The notes beneath the pieces were generated by a model, which worked only from the letters and a program-made list of their open reading frames with translations, was not told where the DNA came from and did no database searches. DNA of 64,000 nt from assembly GCA_023014335.1 (NCBI GenBank), contig JAECYW010000007.1, positions 620,001-684,000 on the forward strand. The letters run 5' to 3'. This document shows, piece by piece, positions 1 through 11,904 of this stretch (its first letter is position 1; each line of letters begins with the position of its first letter). The position numbers were made by a program, and so were the translations under genes. This DNA comes from Galerina marginata. Its lineage: Eukaryota > Basidiomycota > Agaricomycetes > Agaricales > Galerinaceae.

Positions 1-637
1 AGAGCGTGTGGTGGAGAGTAACGCGAATGTGAGAGCTAATCTGGAGGAGATCGAGGGTGGAGACGAAATGAGGGTTTGGAGGTGGGTGGGAAGCTCTGGG
101 AGAACTCCGGGAAGGAAAGAACTGGAAGGAGAAGTCGAATGAAAGACCGGGATCGTTTTCTGCTATTATTGTCTTGATTGATGATCTCTAGGATGTATAT
201 CGAGGACTGATAGTTAACTGTTATTCTATTGATGGTGTTTTGACCAGTGGATGCTCTGTTTACACTCGCCCCTAGCCATATGCACCTAGCGCCCTCTTTT
301 TGTCCTCTACCTTGATGACACCAGAATTGGGCTATTTGGACTGCCCAACGTGGTCCTCGTGATAACTTGACTCCAAGTTTGCGACTTATCGTGGTAACCA
401 GGGCAGAGATGAAGTACTGCAAAGCCTCTTTCGTTTTCTCTCGTTCATCGATCTTCGGGCACATTCAAATTTCCGAGTCTTTTTGTGCTGTCGCTTGGTG
501 CTTGACATGGGAAATGTTCTCGATGTAGGTACTCTGCATTCCTCGAGGTTGAGGGTTTCTGCCATGTCCAGTCTTTTGGTCGCATGGTCACCCATTGACG
601 GCCGTGTATCGTTCGGAATGGACTTCGGAATTTCCAT
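1..637 (-). CDS. possible 5' part of an unrecognised gene, cut by the left edge
   Basis: I do not recognise this gene. On the minus strand an ATG at 637 (MEIPKSIP...) opens a polar, charged reading frame. It can be joined through a 46-nt GT-AG intron (removing roughly 418-463) to a second exon that reads YFISALVTTISRKLGVKLSR and continues to about 330, where another GT donor follows WCHQ. Further exons towards position 1 cannot be fixed. The codon usage and a typical intron length support a real gene, but no domain is visible and the gene is incomplete. It could also be non-coding sequence upstream of a neighbour outside the window. Confidence 0.3.
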
Positions 638-1035
638 GTGTCCACCATAGATGAATTCAGGTCGCATTTACGAAAAAGAAAGTTTATGAACTGAAGTAAT
701 ATGTAACATGCAAAACGAAGGGACAGCGGACAGCGCCGAGGTCGCCAAATCCGACTTGCGCAGCGGTGTGCCCAAATTGGTCGACCGTCCAGCCCAACCC
801 CCAAACGCGAATCATCTGATATCGGTATTCGTCCTAGTCCGTCCAGCCAGGCCAGGCCAGGACGCCCGCAATTGGATACATGACACAGCACTCCTAAATA
901 TCCGTTTACCGGCACAACCCACCGGACAATGGGCTCCTGTATGTAGCAACTTACATGTGGTATATGTTGGATACACCCACACACAAGTCCAGGGGGCAAG
1001 ACAAAAAGGGCGTCCCGCCCGTCAATGTCAAGGAC
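638..1035. other. intergenic stretch downstream of VPS23
   Basis: This stretch of about 400 bases lies between the putative left-edge gene start and the VPS23 stop. Open frames exist on both strands, but they show no introns, motifs or family resemblance. It probably holds the VPS23 3' UTR and the promoter of the left-edge gene. Confidence 0.5.
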
Positions 1036-2835
1036 TCAAGCCCAATCCGGAGCCATGGACGATGACGGCATGGTGGACATGCTGGTCTGGATCTTCTCTA
1101 TGAGAGCGCGTTTCATGAACTGCTCTTCTGCCAGGACGCGAGTCGACTAGGAGTTAAAAAGATGAGAAGTAACATGTCAGTTAGTATGGCAGATGGATGT
1201 ATATTATAAATGAGTACCCTTAGGAAGCGTTCTAGATCTATCCGCCCGGCGTTTAAAGCTCGGTGGAGATGGTATATCGTATCTTCTATGGCATTGTCGT
1301 CCGCGATCAGATTTATAAGCCTTGGGACCATGCGTCAGAGGAGCGAAAGAAAAGAAAAAAACTTTTTGATTGGACGCTTACTGATTGTGGACTATACTTG
1401 TCGCACATACGAGTTCGTCGACCTCTGGATCACCTTTCCGGCGCAGTTCCGTGATATTTGATTCGGCCTGTTGAACCGCCTGTCTAGTTCTGTTCGCAAC
1501 GCTACGACAGACATCACGAACGGCTTCAAGCCGCGCCATCTCATCCTTGATCGCGGGCTCACCGGCGAGTAGATCCGCCTGCTGTGCACGAAGACGCTCG
1601 GCATCCAACGCAAGGGCTTGTGAAAGAGAGTTAAGCTCGGAGGTGATTTTCTGGTGGACCTCCGATTGGAGCCGGAGAAGCTCGGGATTTGGTGGTCGCG
1701 GAGGTGGCGCCGGGAAAGAAGAAGCTACAAAAGCGGAAGCGCCATTGTCTTCGTCGAGAAGATCTGGGATGGGAGCATGCGGCGGGACCGGGCGAGGTGG
1801 CTCTGGTGTGAAAGCAACTGGGGCAGGCAGGTAATTTGGGGCGGCGGCAAAAGGATGGGGAGGAGGCGATACGTAGGAAGGAATAGCAGGTGGTCGAGGT
1901 GGTGGTGGTGGTGGCGATACGGGTAGAGCATAAGCGAGTAGCGGAGGAGGCGGAACAGCCGGGGAATCCGCACGGAAGGAATGTGGAGACTCTCGGATAG
2001 AGCCGACGGGATAGTTGGGTGGAGGATATCTTTGACCGATGTTCCCTGAAACGAGCGGATGAGGAGGAAGGGGAGGAGGCTGTGCTGGCTGTGTGGCCGA
2101 TGGGGGAGCCTATTAAATGGGTAAATAGACGCCGATCGATTAGATAACACATACTGGGGACCCTTGAAATTGAATCGAGGGTGGTTTGGAAGGACGAGAC
2201 GGCGGCGACGACTGGGGCACAGGCGATGGACGGTTGGACGGAAGGGGAGGAGGCGGCCTGTCTGCGTATGTCTGATTGACACTGACGTCCTTTGGTTTCG
2301 AATAGACGGGCGGTTCACGCGAAAAGTGCTCCTGGAGCGCCTCGAGCAGGGCAGATAAACTACGGCCCTAGAGCATGGGTGTCAACAGAGCGAGTCACGG
2401 AAGCGAACTAGTGGCCAACCTCGTCCTTTCTTTCCCAGTGTTGGATATACTCGATGTTGCATCTGCCGCTGACATCGACATACTTTCCGGGCTTGACAAG
2501 CATCTCGTTTGTCGGGACCACATACGCGATGGGCGATTGGCGCGGATAGTCGCGGGGAAGCCAGACGGCGACGGGGATGTTGTACGCGGCCTGGCGATAG
2601 GTGATGGGGAGGAGACCGTGGATGCAGAGCAGCAGCTGGGTGCGGCCGTCGTCGAAGGCTACAGGGAGTCAGCATGGACGGGGCAGACTGGGAACGACGC
2701 ACTGTAGACATCGGACTTGGGGCGGAGGGTGGGAAAGCGCGGCAGGACGGAGTCTACGTCGGCGTAGACGCGCGGGTGGTTGGGGTACGGCTGCACCGTC
2801 TGGCGGAGCCACTTCTGGGTGAGCGAGGAGGACAT
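1036..2835 (-). CDS. VPS23: ESCRT-I subunit Vps23/TSG101 (UEV domain plus steadiness box)
   Basis: Vps23 recognises ubiquitinated cargo on endosomes as part of ESCRT-I and feeds it into the multivesicular-body pathway. The ATG at 2835 begins MSSSLTQKWLRQ and opens an N-terminal UEV domain (ubiquitin-E2 variant) over the first ~145 residues, with YVVPTNEMLVKPGKYVDVSG matching the family. A proline-rich linker of about 180 residues follows, encoded in part by a GGT/CCA-type run near 1900-1920. After it come a coiled coil (DAERLRAQQADLLAGEPAIK) and the C-terminal steadiness box (EDTIYHLHRALNAGRIDLER). It ends in APDWA and TGA at 1036. Introns include one after SDVY, one after ERKDE, one in the proline-rich linker, one splitting HNQ/LINL with a GTAAGC donor, and one before STRVLAEEQF. 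It is head-to-head with the TEA-domain gene, sharing about 420 bases of promoter. Confidence 0.93.
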
Positions 2836-3253
2836 GTCGTCGGTGCCGTCTTTCGTGCGCCGCCCCGGTTTGATAGACGCGCACGTGACAGGATCGCTGA
2901 GAACGGATTGCTGGGACCAACCTGCCATATCTGGAGCGCGAGATCTGGTTCCGCCTGGTGCGCCGGGGTGTCGGGTCGCGGCACTGGGGCTGGTCCGCGT
3001 CTTTGTTCTATATGTGGAAATCTGAAAGGGTTCTCTTTGTCTCCTTTGAAACAGGAAATACGTCCCTTTGAATCTCCGATCTCTGCCCAATGTCCTATCT
3101 CCAATACGGTGGCTCTAACCTTCCCAATCTGTTTCCCATCTCGGATCTTGGCGCCCTTGACTCGATATACCGCCTCGTAATCATATATAACTCTATACCC
3201 CGATTTCAATTTACTCTTTCCCCTACTTGTCTCCAGCGCTCACTTTCCCCTCC
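2836..3253. promoter_or_regulatory. shared divergent promoter of VPS23 and the TEA-domain gene
   Basis: The 418 bases between the two start codons must contain both promoters. A TATA-like run (TATATAA) lies around 3184-3190, about 65 bases upstream of the TEA-gene ATG. Open frames through this stretch lack support as coding sequence. Which elements are used cannot be read from sequence alone. Confidence 0.45.
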
Positions 3254-4940
3254 ATGACCTCCTCGCGCGCGTCCTCGTCCACAGTCAATGTGAAGAAGCA
3301 CGACTCTCAGCCCCCAAGCATCACCCCCCAGCGCAAACATCGCAAGCTCCTCAAGGACGGCAGTGGGACAGAGGTCTGGCCAGAGGCAATCGAGAAGGTT
3401 TTCGTCCAAGGTGTGTTCCTTCCTGCAGCTGCAATTTTCGTCTTGTTCATGCCGCTCCGGCAGGTCTTCGTGAATACTGGGACTCTCCCTACGCCACATA
3501 CTCCCAGTCGCGCGGCCGCAGTCGATGGCGCAATCAGTTCCTCGTCGATTATCTCAATAAACAGGGCATCGAGCGATCAAAGAAACAGGTCGCGAGTCAC
3601 ATCCAAGTCTTGCGTAACATGTGGAAGGGCGAACCAGGTTTGCTCCTTTGTCTTTCATATTCTCCTCAGCTAATCTAATCTTCCCCTAGAATTCCATCTC
3701 GTAGCCGGAGGCGACGAACTATACCCAGAAAATGACTCTCCTGTCGCCTTGCCCGTCAAGCTCGAGGATCACTACGATGCCAGTCTGATACCGTTTGACT
3801 GGGAAGACGGCGATCTGCCTTCCTCCAATTCTGTCTCCCCAAATTTCTCGCCTGCGGATTCTCAGTCAGAATTTCCCCCGACTCCAGAGCACCGCCCCAA
3901 TCTGTACCCTTCCGATTTTGGCGTTGTCCAGCCTAAACTGCACGTCATGCCTTCCTACCCATCTCCGGGTATGAGTAGCCCGTCAATATCACCTAATGGC
4001 GATTTCATGCAGCAGCTGCCGCCTTTCGGCGACTCTTCGTCGCCCTTCTCCATGCCCCCCAAATACGTCCCCGCTCCTCCCGCCTTGTCGATTCCAGTCA
4101 CGGCCCATTACCAATCACGGAAAGCGGCGCCCGATCCTGCCGCGCACTCTGTTAACCGGCACCTGAACGCGACGCCTACGCATCACCGGTACTCGCGCAA
4201 TAAAGTTACCTCTATTTTCCTTCAGGCCGACGGAATGACTCCTTTCTCGGTCAAGGTCGATGCTTTGACACATCCGTCGCAGCAGGTCCAGCCTCCTTTC
4301 ACACTTAGGGTTAGACTCTGTGTCCCCAACATGAATGACGCACGCACTCCACCCACGTTCCACGGCTTCCACAGCCTTGTGTCTCTGGAAAACGTGTGGA
4401 GTTCTACAAGCCGTTGCGTCACCAAAGTATACGGGAACGGTGTCTGCGTCTCAGAAGAGACAGGTTTCTTGAATGTTACGCACATCAATGTGGGCACCGT
4501 CAACGCAGTCCTAGCAGAATCGTCGCTTAACAGATGTCGATGGCTTGATGCCTGTCAGTACTTTCTCTGTTCAAAAAAATTTTTAACCGTGGCTGATTTT
4601 TTTTCCTTTCCTCCTTTCCTTCTCTTTTTTCCATACAGCTCTTTCCGTCATTCTCACGCAAGAAATCATTGTCGACGATGAAACACTACTCTTCATGATC
4701 TACGAGCTTGACAGGAAGAACGGTGGTTCCATGCCATCCGCAATGCTCTTGGGTTACCAAAAATACCGGGCGGCTGATAAAGGCACGCCCATGCCCATGG
4801 CTGCATCAGTCTCACCCAGCCCGAGTTCCACTCACCCCTTTCCCCACGCTGGGCCGTATGCCCGACTACCAACCCAACCTTCGCTTTCGTACGCTCTAAC
4901 ACCCATGCGGTATCCAACCGCGGCACCACCGAAGTTTTGA
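3254..4940 (+). CDS. TEA/ATTS-domain transcription factor (AbaA/Tec1 family)
   Basis: This is a DNA-binding regulator related to fungal AbaA and Tec1 and animal TEAD, which control development and filamentation. My exon model is 3254-3410, 3464-3637, 3690-4553 and 4639-4940. It closes in frame to 498 residues. The TEA domain lies at about residues 38-108: VWPEAIEKVF, then LREYWDSPYATYSQSRGRSR and KKQVASHIQVLRNMWKG, the last being the recognition-helix region. The rest is low-complexity and Ser/Pro-rich, with a second conserved-looking block near the C-terminus (VILTQEIIVDDETLLFMIYE). The first ATG after an in-frame TTG is chosen as the start. The splice at 3411-3463 is required to join the two halves of the TEA domain. 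It converges on NOC3. Confidence 0.92.
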
Positions 4941-5317
4941 ATAGATTAATCTGTATCCCTAATTGACTTTCGACCTTCTACTGTTTCACTTTTTTTGTTT
5001 CGCGTTAGGAGAAAACATACCCCCGACCACCCGATGTATCTACGGCTGTCTGTATGTTTATTGCTATTGTAACATAATCCTACCATACTCTGACATCCTA
5101 CTCTTTTTTCCCCCTCTCCCCGCTCAGACAAACATGCACACGGACCTTGTTACCTACATAACTGTATTCTTCCAACGACAGGCGTCGTCTGTATTTATCA
5201 TTCCTGTGGCATCCTTCATGACCATGTGAAGGCAGTTGACTGCAAGACATGTAAAATAATATCATGCAATAGGCATTGGACCATTTACATACACTCTTAT
5301 ATATTAATCCATTGACT

Positions 5318-8081
5318 TCAAGTTGACTTGAAATTAAGCAGTTTGCCCGCTTCAGCCCGGACCCGTGGATCCCAATGTTGCCGGTGTAGAGTGTGCAGTT
5401 CCCAGAATGACGTCTCGAACGGATGACACATTTGCGGGTCGTCAACATCTGGCCGGTACACACCATTGAATATCCGGTCCTCAGTGGCCAGCATCGCTTC
5501 GAGTTTCGGATCTTTTGCTACCAGACCGCTGACGAACTCGAGCGTGCGCAATGCCGTGGCCGGCGGCCAATGTAGCGACGCAGTAAGGAGGCGCTTGCCA
5601 AATGCAGCTGAGCGCCAGGGCGGCGCGCTTGCCCCGGATGTTCGCGGAGAGAAGATCAGGTTCAGCGCGCGGAACAGAATGTCAATCGTGGGTGATGTGT
5701 TGGCGGGGTTCGGACCGGTCGCTAATGAACGGGCGTCATTAATTTCGCAGAAACTCAGCGGCAATAGAATGGCGTAAAGGGTGTTTATGAACTCGGTTAA
5801 ATCCATGTTGAGCGCTTCGCCTGGTTAATAAATGAGTCATCCGTGGATGAGTGTGTATCTAGAAGCATCTGACCTTGTCCTGATAAAAGCTCAAAGGCGG
5901 TGACAATGCATAATAGCTGTCGTGAAATGGCTTGAACAATAGCTTGCGATGTCGTCGATTCGGGATCTGCGCTCTCAGAAGCAGCCTCGGCTTCCATCGA
6001 GATGAGATCTTTCAAAACCTTCATCAGATCTTTGAAAAAGTCGATATTAACCAAGTGCGCAAATCGAGAAATGCCCGAGAGCGCAGAGGGGAGTAGGGGA
6101 GTAGGGGTTGGACTTTTGAGTATGCGAAAGTAAAGGGCGAAGAGGAGCTTGAGGGTCTCGGTTTGCTAGAAATATAAAATAAATAAAGAGCTGAGAAAGA
6201 TTGATATGAAGGATCCGAAGCGTACGGTCGACTTTCTCTCCTCCTTGTCGATCTCCGCCCCCGCTTCACGGAGTTCCTTGTTAATTTCTTTCTGCTCTTT
6301 GAGCGCCTTTTTTGCCTTTTTGCTTAGGTGGACTAGGTCGGGCTTTCTTTTTTTATCATGTCGCGATTTCGTGACTTCGGGTTTGTCTGCATGGGTACTG
6401 GATGCCCGTACACCGAGTTCTGTTCGGAGCCGTAAGGAAAGCAGACAAGAAAGTACATTTGGATGGACTTTGAAATGGCGCTCTTTTATCATTCGGTTTA
6501 GTAGCCGCACGATTTCGAGGGATGAGCCACCAGTTTGATCTGCGCGAAAGACCTCGCTTAGGGATTGAGAGCACATTTCGGAGGACTAAAAAGTTGGTAA
6601 AGAGCGAGGCCTCTGAAAAGAACGCCGTACCTTGTCCCATGATTTTTTGCTCAAGCGAGTGACGATGCAGCTCATTAGGTTATTTCGGAAATTGAAGTGT
6701 GTGACTTCTTTGAGAAGGGTACACATACAATGTAGTGCGGTATCTGCAAGTTCGCTTCGCGCTATCTCTTGATAAGTGAAACAATGGCACAGGCCAGGGC
6801 ATGACATACATTTTAACTCGTTTTCTAGCAACCGGAGATAGGCTTGATACACTGTCACCAGCCCTTGCTCCCAATCACGCGTCCGAGCTACCATCTGACT
6901 GACCTTCTCCGCTTTTTCCGCATCTGTGAGAGCGCGTATCCGATACCCCGGAATTATATCTTTGAAGATGGCAAGCTGAGATAGAACTGAAAGTTTGCGG
7001 ATAATGGGGTCATTAGGAACTGGTTCAGGATGATTGGGTGTTGCGATGGTTTGTAGAGAAAATGTGTGCAGTCTTCTGAGGAGGCCAAGCTATGTGATGT
7101 GGACTGAGTAGGAAACTCGCGAAGGCATAAAAGCAGGCGCCATACACTGTTTTCTGGGTCTGCCAGTATTTCTTGACAGATACCTGCTATCTGGTCTTTG
7201 GCCATCTCAACCCGTGCCTTGCGTGAATTGGTTTGAAGGACATCCACTACTGCGGGTCGGCCAAAACGAGCACCAGTTGAGACGTCTTCTACTTTCCGTG
7301 GTACTTCTTCCTCGGATTCGCTTTCGTCAGGTTCCAAAGGAGGTCGAAAACGACCGTTAAGAGGTTTCATGCCTGTAGATTGTATCTTTCCGTCTGCTAA
7401 CTTGATAGGCAGGCTTCGCACTTCAGTAACCTCCTTTGGACTCCAAGCGCGCTGATTCCGGGGTTTGGATTCATATGGCATCTCTGCATCAGAATCGTCT
7501 GAGTGGTCAGAGAGATCTGCCAATGATAAATCGCCTTTCTCATCCTGAGAGACATCCGAATCGTTTTCTTCCATGTCTGAACTCCAAGAAGCTTCAGCTT
7601 CGTCGTGCGAGTCAAGCGAGGACAGGTCGTCATAAACTTCAGCTTTGCGAACGGGTTTTGTTAGGTCGTGCAGCCGTATCGTTTCTTTCTTGCTCCTAGT
7701 TCGGTCCAGAGTAAGGTTAAGGTGGCATGGGTTTGAGCCACAACTCACCGCATGATACCATTGCGGTCCAGTTTATTCAGGAAAGCCGCTGCTTCACCAA
7801 ACTCTGAGAGGACAGCCATGTCCGGATCCGAAACCTCCGCATCGTCTTTGCCTTCATCTACGTTGGGTATTGGAATCGTCCCTCTATCAGCGGCCTTGTC
7901 TTTCTTGACTGCCTTGGCCTTGGAAGATATTTTCAGACTTTTTTGTTTCCCATCATTGAGCTTGCGCCTCTTTGAAGATGTCTGTTTCGCCCAAGTTTAT
8001 TAACTCTGCACGTCTTCGCAAAGATATCTACTCAACTTGAATAGAAGACACCGGTCTCTTGTTTCTAGCGTTGCCTGGCAT
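5318..8081 (-). CDS. NOC3: nucleolar complex protein 3 (Noc3, CBF/NOC family)
   Basis: Noc3 works with Noc2 in nucleolar and nucleoplasmic maturation and export of pre-60S ribosomes, and in yeast has also been linked to replication licensing. The ATG at 8081 gives MPGNARNKRPVSSIQ, which a 55-nt intron (7982-8036) joins to a lysine-rich basic tract (TSSKRRKLNDGKQKSLKISS). Long acidic segments follow (SDMEENDSDVSQDEKGDLSL), then the helical Noc3 N-terminal region around TRDWEQGLVTVYQAYLRLLE. The C-terminal CBF/NOC-type domain includes YRPDVDDPQMCHPFETSFWE and ends in LLNFKST with the stop at 5318. At least six short introns break the frame. It is divergent from APC5 with only 265 bases between the starts. 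Confidence 0.9.
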
Positions 8082-8346
8082 GTTCCCGAGAAAAGTCTTA
8101 GTGAGAACTCCAAGAGAACTCCAGTCTGTCGCTGCTTTTTCGCTTTCCCAAAGGGGAAGGCGATTGAAATTGTTTTGCGACAGTATCAGTAGCAAACAAC
8201 ACGCTTGGTATGTACTTTCTTCACTCTTCTCGAGTGGTTTATGCCTGTCAAGACTCGAGCTCAAAGACACGAGATAAATACTATCAAGATATCGAAAACG
8301 CGTGAACTCATCCAAAACGGCGGCCACTGAGTCTAATTTACCTGGG
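8082..8346. promoter_or_regulatory. shared divergent promoter of NOC3 and APC5
   Basis: The 265 bases between the two ATGs are the only space for both promoters. No clear TATA box is visible. The open frames crossing it read as shadows rather than coding sequence. Confidence 0.45.
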
Positions 8347-11251
8347 ATGGAGGAGGTCCCTCCCCCCGCAGATCATGTCATACAACCACACCACATCGCT
8401 GTCCTAACTATTCTTATGATGGCGTTCAAAGACCTTGAAATCAAGAAATTCCCTCCTGCGTATGCGTTGCACCTCCACCGGGTCTTGTTAAATGAAGTCT
8501 CGGAGGTACGTCTTGAAGTCTGCGCCTTTGTTGTGTGTATAAAGACTTATGGAAAACAGGTTGCACGGCCTAAATCACACGAGGAGTTGATTTCGGAGAT
8601 ATGTGCAGGACCCAAGAGTGATGCATCTGTCTGTTCCGAGTTTCAAACTGCTATCAAGAGCATTGTACGTTATAGAGGTTAATTTGCGTATGTCGTGCGC
8701 TTCTCAACCGATACAGCACAAGGACCTTGTCACTGTTGATAAAATGGGCAATTTTCTCGGAAGTTAGTAGAACCTCCACGATTCTGTATATTACTGACAT
8801 TTAACTCAAGATCTTCCTTGTCTTTTTATGACCAAGAATCCCGATGTAAGTCTGGTACACGACAATAATGATGCTCAAAGGCTGAAATGAGCAATTGACA
8901 TTTGCCGTAGGATCATCCTCGATTCGTGAATATGTCCTTTATCCCAAGTTTGGCTAGCCTAATGCTCTATCTAGCTCCGTCGCTCGATATTTGGATATTT
9001 TTGCCGGAGGTGTTATGTGACTTTTGTCAAGCTATCTTTTGCAGGTCTGGACAAACTCTGCCAAGACTATCAAACATGGGTTGCTGGGGATAATTTCGCA
9101 GGCTATTCCATTATCGAGAAGGATGACCTAAGATGTAACCTTTTCTGCAATAGTCTTCCGCTCTCATTGCTCATTGCTGAATTCCTTTGCCTAGCTGATC
9201 TGCTGATCTACAAAACCCAAGCAGACAAGAAAAGTTGGGCGAAACCGAATTTATACGAAGCGTAAGCATGTGCCTTGTTTTTCGCTTGGTAGCAAGCCGT
9301 TCACAGTATTCTAGTTGGGAGAAGAACCATGTAGTTGGGGATGAAAATCTTGCGATAGAAAACCTACGTCGTTTCTTCGAGCAGCATTTTCATGAAAGCA
9401 ATGATTCGTAGGTTTGACTGTCTACCGCTCGTTACATTGCTTATGGAGAGTTTAAGTGGCTTCCGACCTCACGCTTTGTTGAACTTGGTTCGTTTGCATT
9501 ATATTAATGAGGAATATCTCGCTGCCAGGCAGGTGGGTTCATCTCTCCAAACCAAACGCCGACGCTTTATAAACCTCTATTAGCTATTGGGAGAAGCTAT
9601 CAATGCAGCAAGGCTTTCAAATGACAGGGTTACCCTTCATCATTGTACAAGGTGGAGAGATTGCTCGCGACTCTTATCTCATATTCCAGCTTAACCAGCC
9701 TTTAGCATTCTTCATCGCCTTCCACCTATTGTTGAAGGACAAAAGCCAGTGCTCCATGAGATTCAACCCGATCTTCATCCACATGAAGTGCTTTTCGACG
9801 TTAGCAAGCTCTTGGATCCAGAAAATGTATGAATCAATAAAGGTTCATGACTGCACCTTTCTTACCGGCAAAATAGGAACAGCCGCTAAACGCCGCTTTC
9901 AACAAAATTTTCCAAGCAATTGGTCTCTATGACCACTGGTTGGATGTCCAGTTTGCATTGCCAGTCGAAGAGCAGCAGTGGGCCCATCACGCAGTGCAAT
10001 CCATTGTATGGAAAGCAGCGGGTTAGTTTAACAAAATCAGGCGATTGACTTTGCTTATTCCACACCATTTAGGATGCGAAAACTTAGCCGCTGTGGAAGA
10101 AAACATTGTCATGGCATTTATACCGCCAGGAGGAGAGAATGCCAACAGATTGGCGATTGTTTTGAACAAATCCTATCAAGTGGGTTTACATGTTTACCTT
10201 GTTCCAACTTTGCCTCTTAGGTTATACATCTGAAGACGGCGAGGCAAGGAAATTATGACAAAGCGCTCGCTTTACTGATAGATCCTTCTGCTTGGCGTGG
10301 GCTTATCCTCCACGACTATGGAACATGGGCAATGCACATATGGCACATTTTGACCCTTCGTGCTACCAGAAGGTAAGGAGAGTATTTATTTGCAGCATAA
10401 TTTTGCTAAATGCTTATTTCAGAGGGCAGCTACGCCTCTGTCGCGAACTTCTTATCCCACGCAGACCCGATGGTCCGTTTAATCCAAAAGATTACGTTTA
10501 TAATGTCGAGTGGGAGAGAATGTCGACCATTCGGGAATCGCTGTATCAATTCTTGCAATTGCGGGTAAGTTGTTGGCCGCCCTCTTGCATGCAAGTTTTT
10601 TATCGAGCAAACCAGCAACATGACCAAGCCACCTCGGGTATCGAGCATTTGCTGCAGGCCTTGTGGCATTCGGAATTTCTTTGTAGGTTTAACCTCTACA
10701 GGTCAGCTATCATCCTTCTCGCCGATATTGGACTAGAATTTGGCATCACACGAAGGTCAAGACAAATCTTGGATGAGATTATGCCGCAGGTTAGAAACTG
10801 TATTGCTACCTCTCATTCAAGCCAGACTGACGCCTGTTCAAGGTAATCAATGGTGATGATCTGGAACAACGCGCCGTTGCTTGTTTTACTCTTGCTCGAT
10901 GTATCATAGTTGCGGAGGGGTCCACGCGTACGTCACATATTCCAACCTGAAAACTGTTTATAGATTTTTGGTTGCGTAGCTCCTGCTCTTCGTGAAGCAT
11001 TGCCGTATCTTATCATGGCCGAGTCTGACTTCCAGAAGCTTGAAATATACCGGTCCATGAAAGACGTGCAATATATGCTGTCGATTATTTATCATAATCT
11101 CGATATGGTAGAAGAAAGACAGGAGGCTGCAAATCGCCATTTGGAAACAGAAGCTCTGCAAAAGAGGTTAGAAACGATAGTATCAGATGAACATATCCTG
11201 GAGATATTTGACCTTATGGCTACAGTAGGGGCAGCTTTGGCGTCTAGATAG
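8347..11251 (+). CDS. APC5: anaphase-promoting complex subunit 5 (Apc5)
   Basis: Apc5 is a TPR-rich scaffold subunit of the APC/C ubiquitin ligase that drives mitotic exit. The first exon runs 8347-8505 (MEEVPPPADHVIQPHHIAVL) and splices to 8560. The Apc5 signature helix-turn-helix block reads ALLNLVRLHYINEEYLAARQ near 9470-9530 and continues after an intron as LLGEAINAARLSNDRVTLHH. Later exons give LYDHWLDVQFALPVEEQQWA and, close to the end, a TPR-like helix around SDFQKLEIYRSMKDVQYMLS. The stop is at 11251. Many 45-60 nt introns are present and not every boundary was resolved. An in-frame GTG at 8302 was rejected in favour of the ATG at 8347. It converges on the PPR gene. Confidence 0.88.
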
Positions 11252-11904
11252 ACGTCGTTCCTGACTATGTGTTAACTTACTGTATCACCCATCTAATTAT
11301 TTAACTTGCTTGGGTGAGGGCCATGCTGCGCTGGCATAACGAGACCTTAACAATTTAACGATTTTCCCACAATTTGAAATAATTTTTACTATGTAAATTT
11401 TTCTGTGGCTTTCCACCCCGCAATTTTTGCCTTCAGGCCCATATTAGTTGATTGAGCTTTACAGCTAAATTCATGACGATAGCCCAGGTTAAAAGTTCGA
11501 CAGTGCGGAGTCCAAAATGTTTTTACGCGAGTGATAACCGAGCTCCTACGGCTTGGCTATCCGAAGAAATTTATTGACTCTCAGCTGTCCGGATGACTTC
11601 GGCTGTCTGCGTACAACCTGTTGAAGGCAAAATGATACACCCAAGATCAAAGGTATAGGCAGCCGAAATGATCCGGACCTGCCCATCAATTTCTTAAGCT
11701 ACCAAAAAAGCTCGGCTATCACGTCGTGTATGATTTTGCGGACTCACGGGACCGCCTAGCAGCTCATAAGTACTAGCTCAAGACGGTCAATTTGATAAAA
11801 TTTTTGAAAAACATTGAGCAAGTATACAAGATAATATTGAACTCCGGGCGTGTCACAATAGGCTAATATAGTGTGGAAAATGTTGAAGGAGCACATGGTT
11901 TACA
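11252..11904. other. convergent intergenic region between APC5 and the PPR gene
   Basis: This holds the two 3' UTRs. No open frame of note, RNA gene or repeat was seen. Confidence 0.6.

Noticed and set aside
445..999. 184-residue minus-strand open frame
   Set aside because: It runs across the VPS23 downstream region with Cys/Trp/Pro-rich, non-protein-like composition, and overlaps a better exon model at 330-637.
1654..1926. Plus-strand frames opposite the VPS23 proline-rich linker
   Set aside because: These are antisense shadows of the proline codons, with Gly/Trp/Arg-rich composition.
2659..3209. Minus-strand frames extending VPS23 upstream of its ATG
   Set aside because: They do not match the VPS23 family and lie in the shared promoter; the UEV domain starts normally at 2835.
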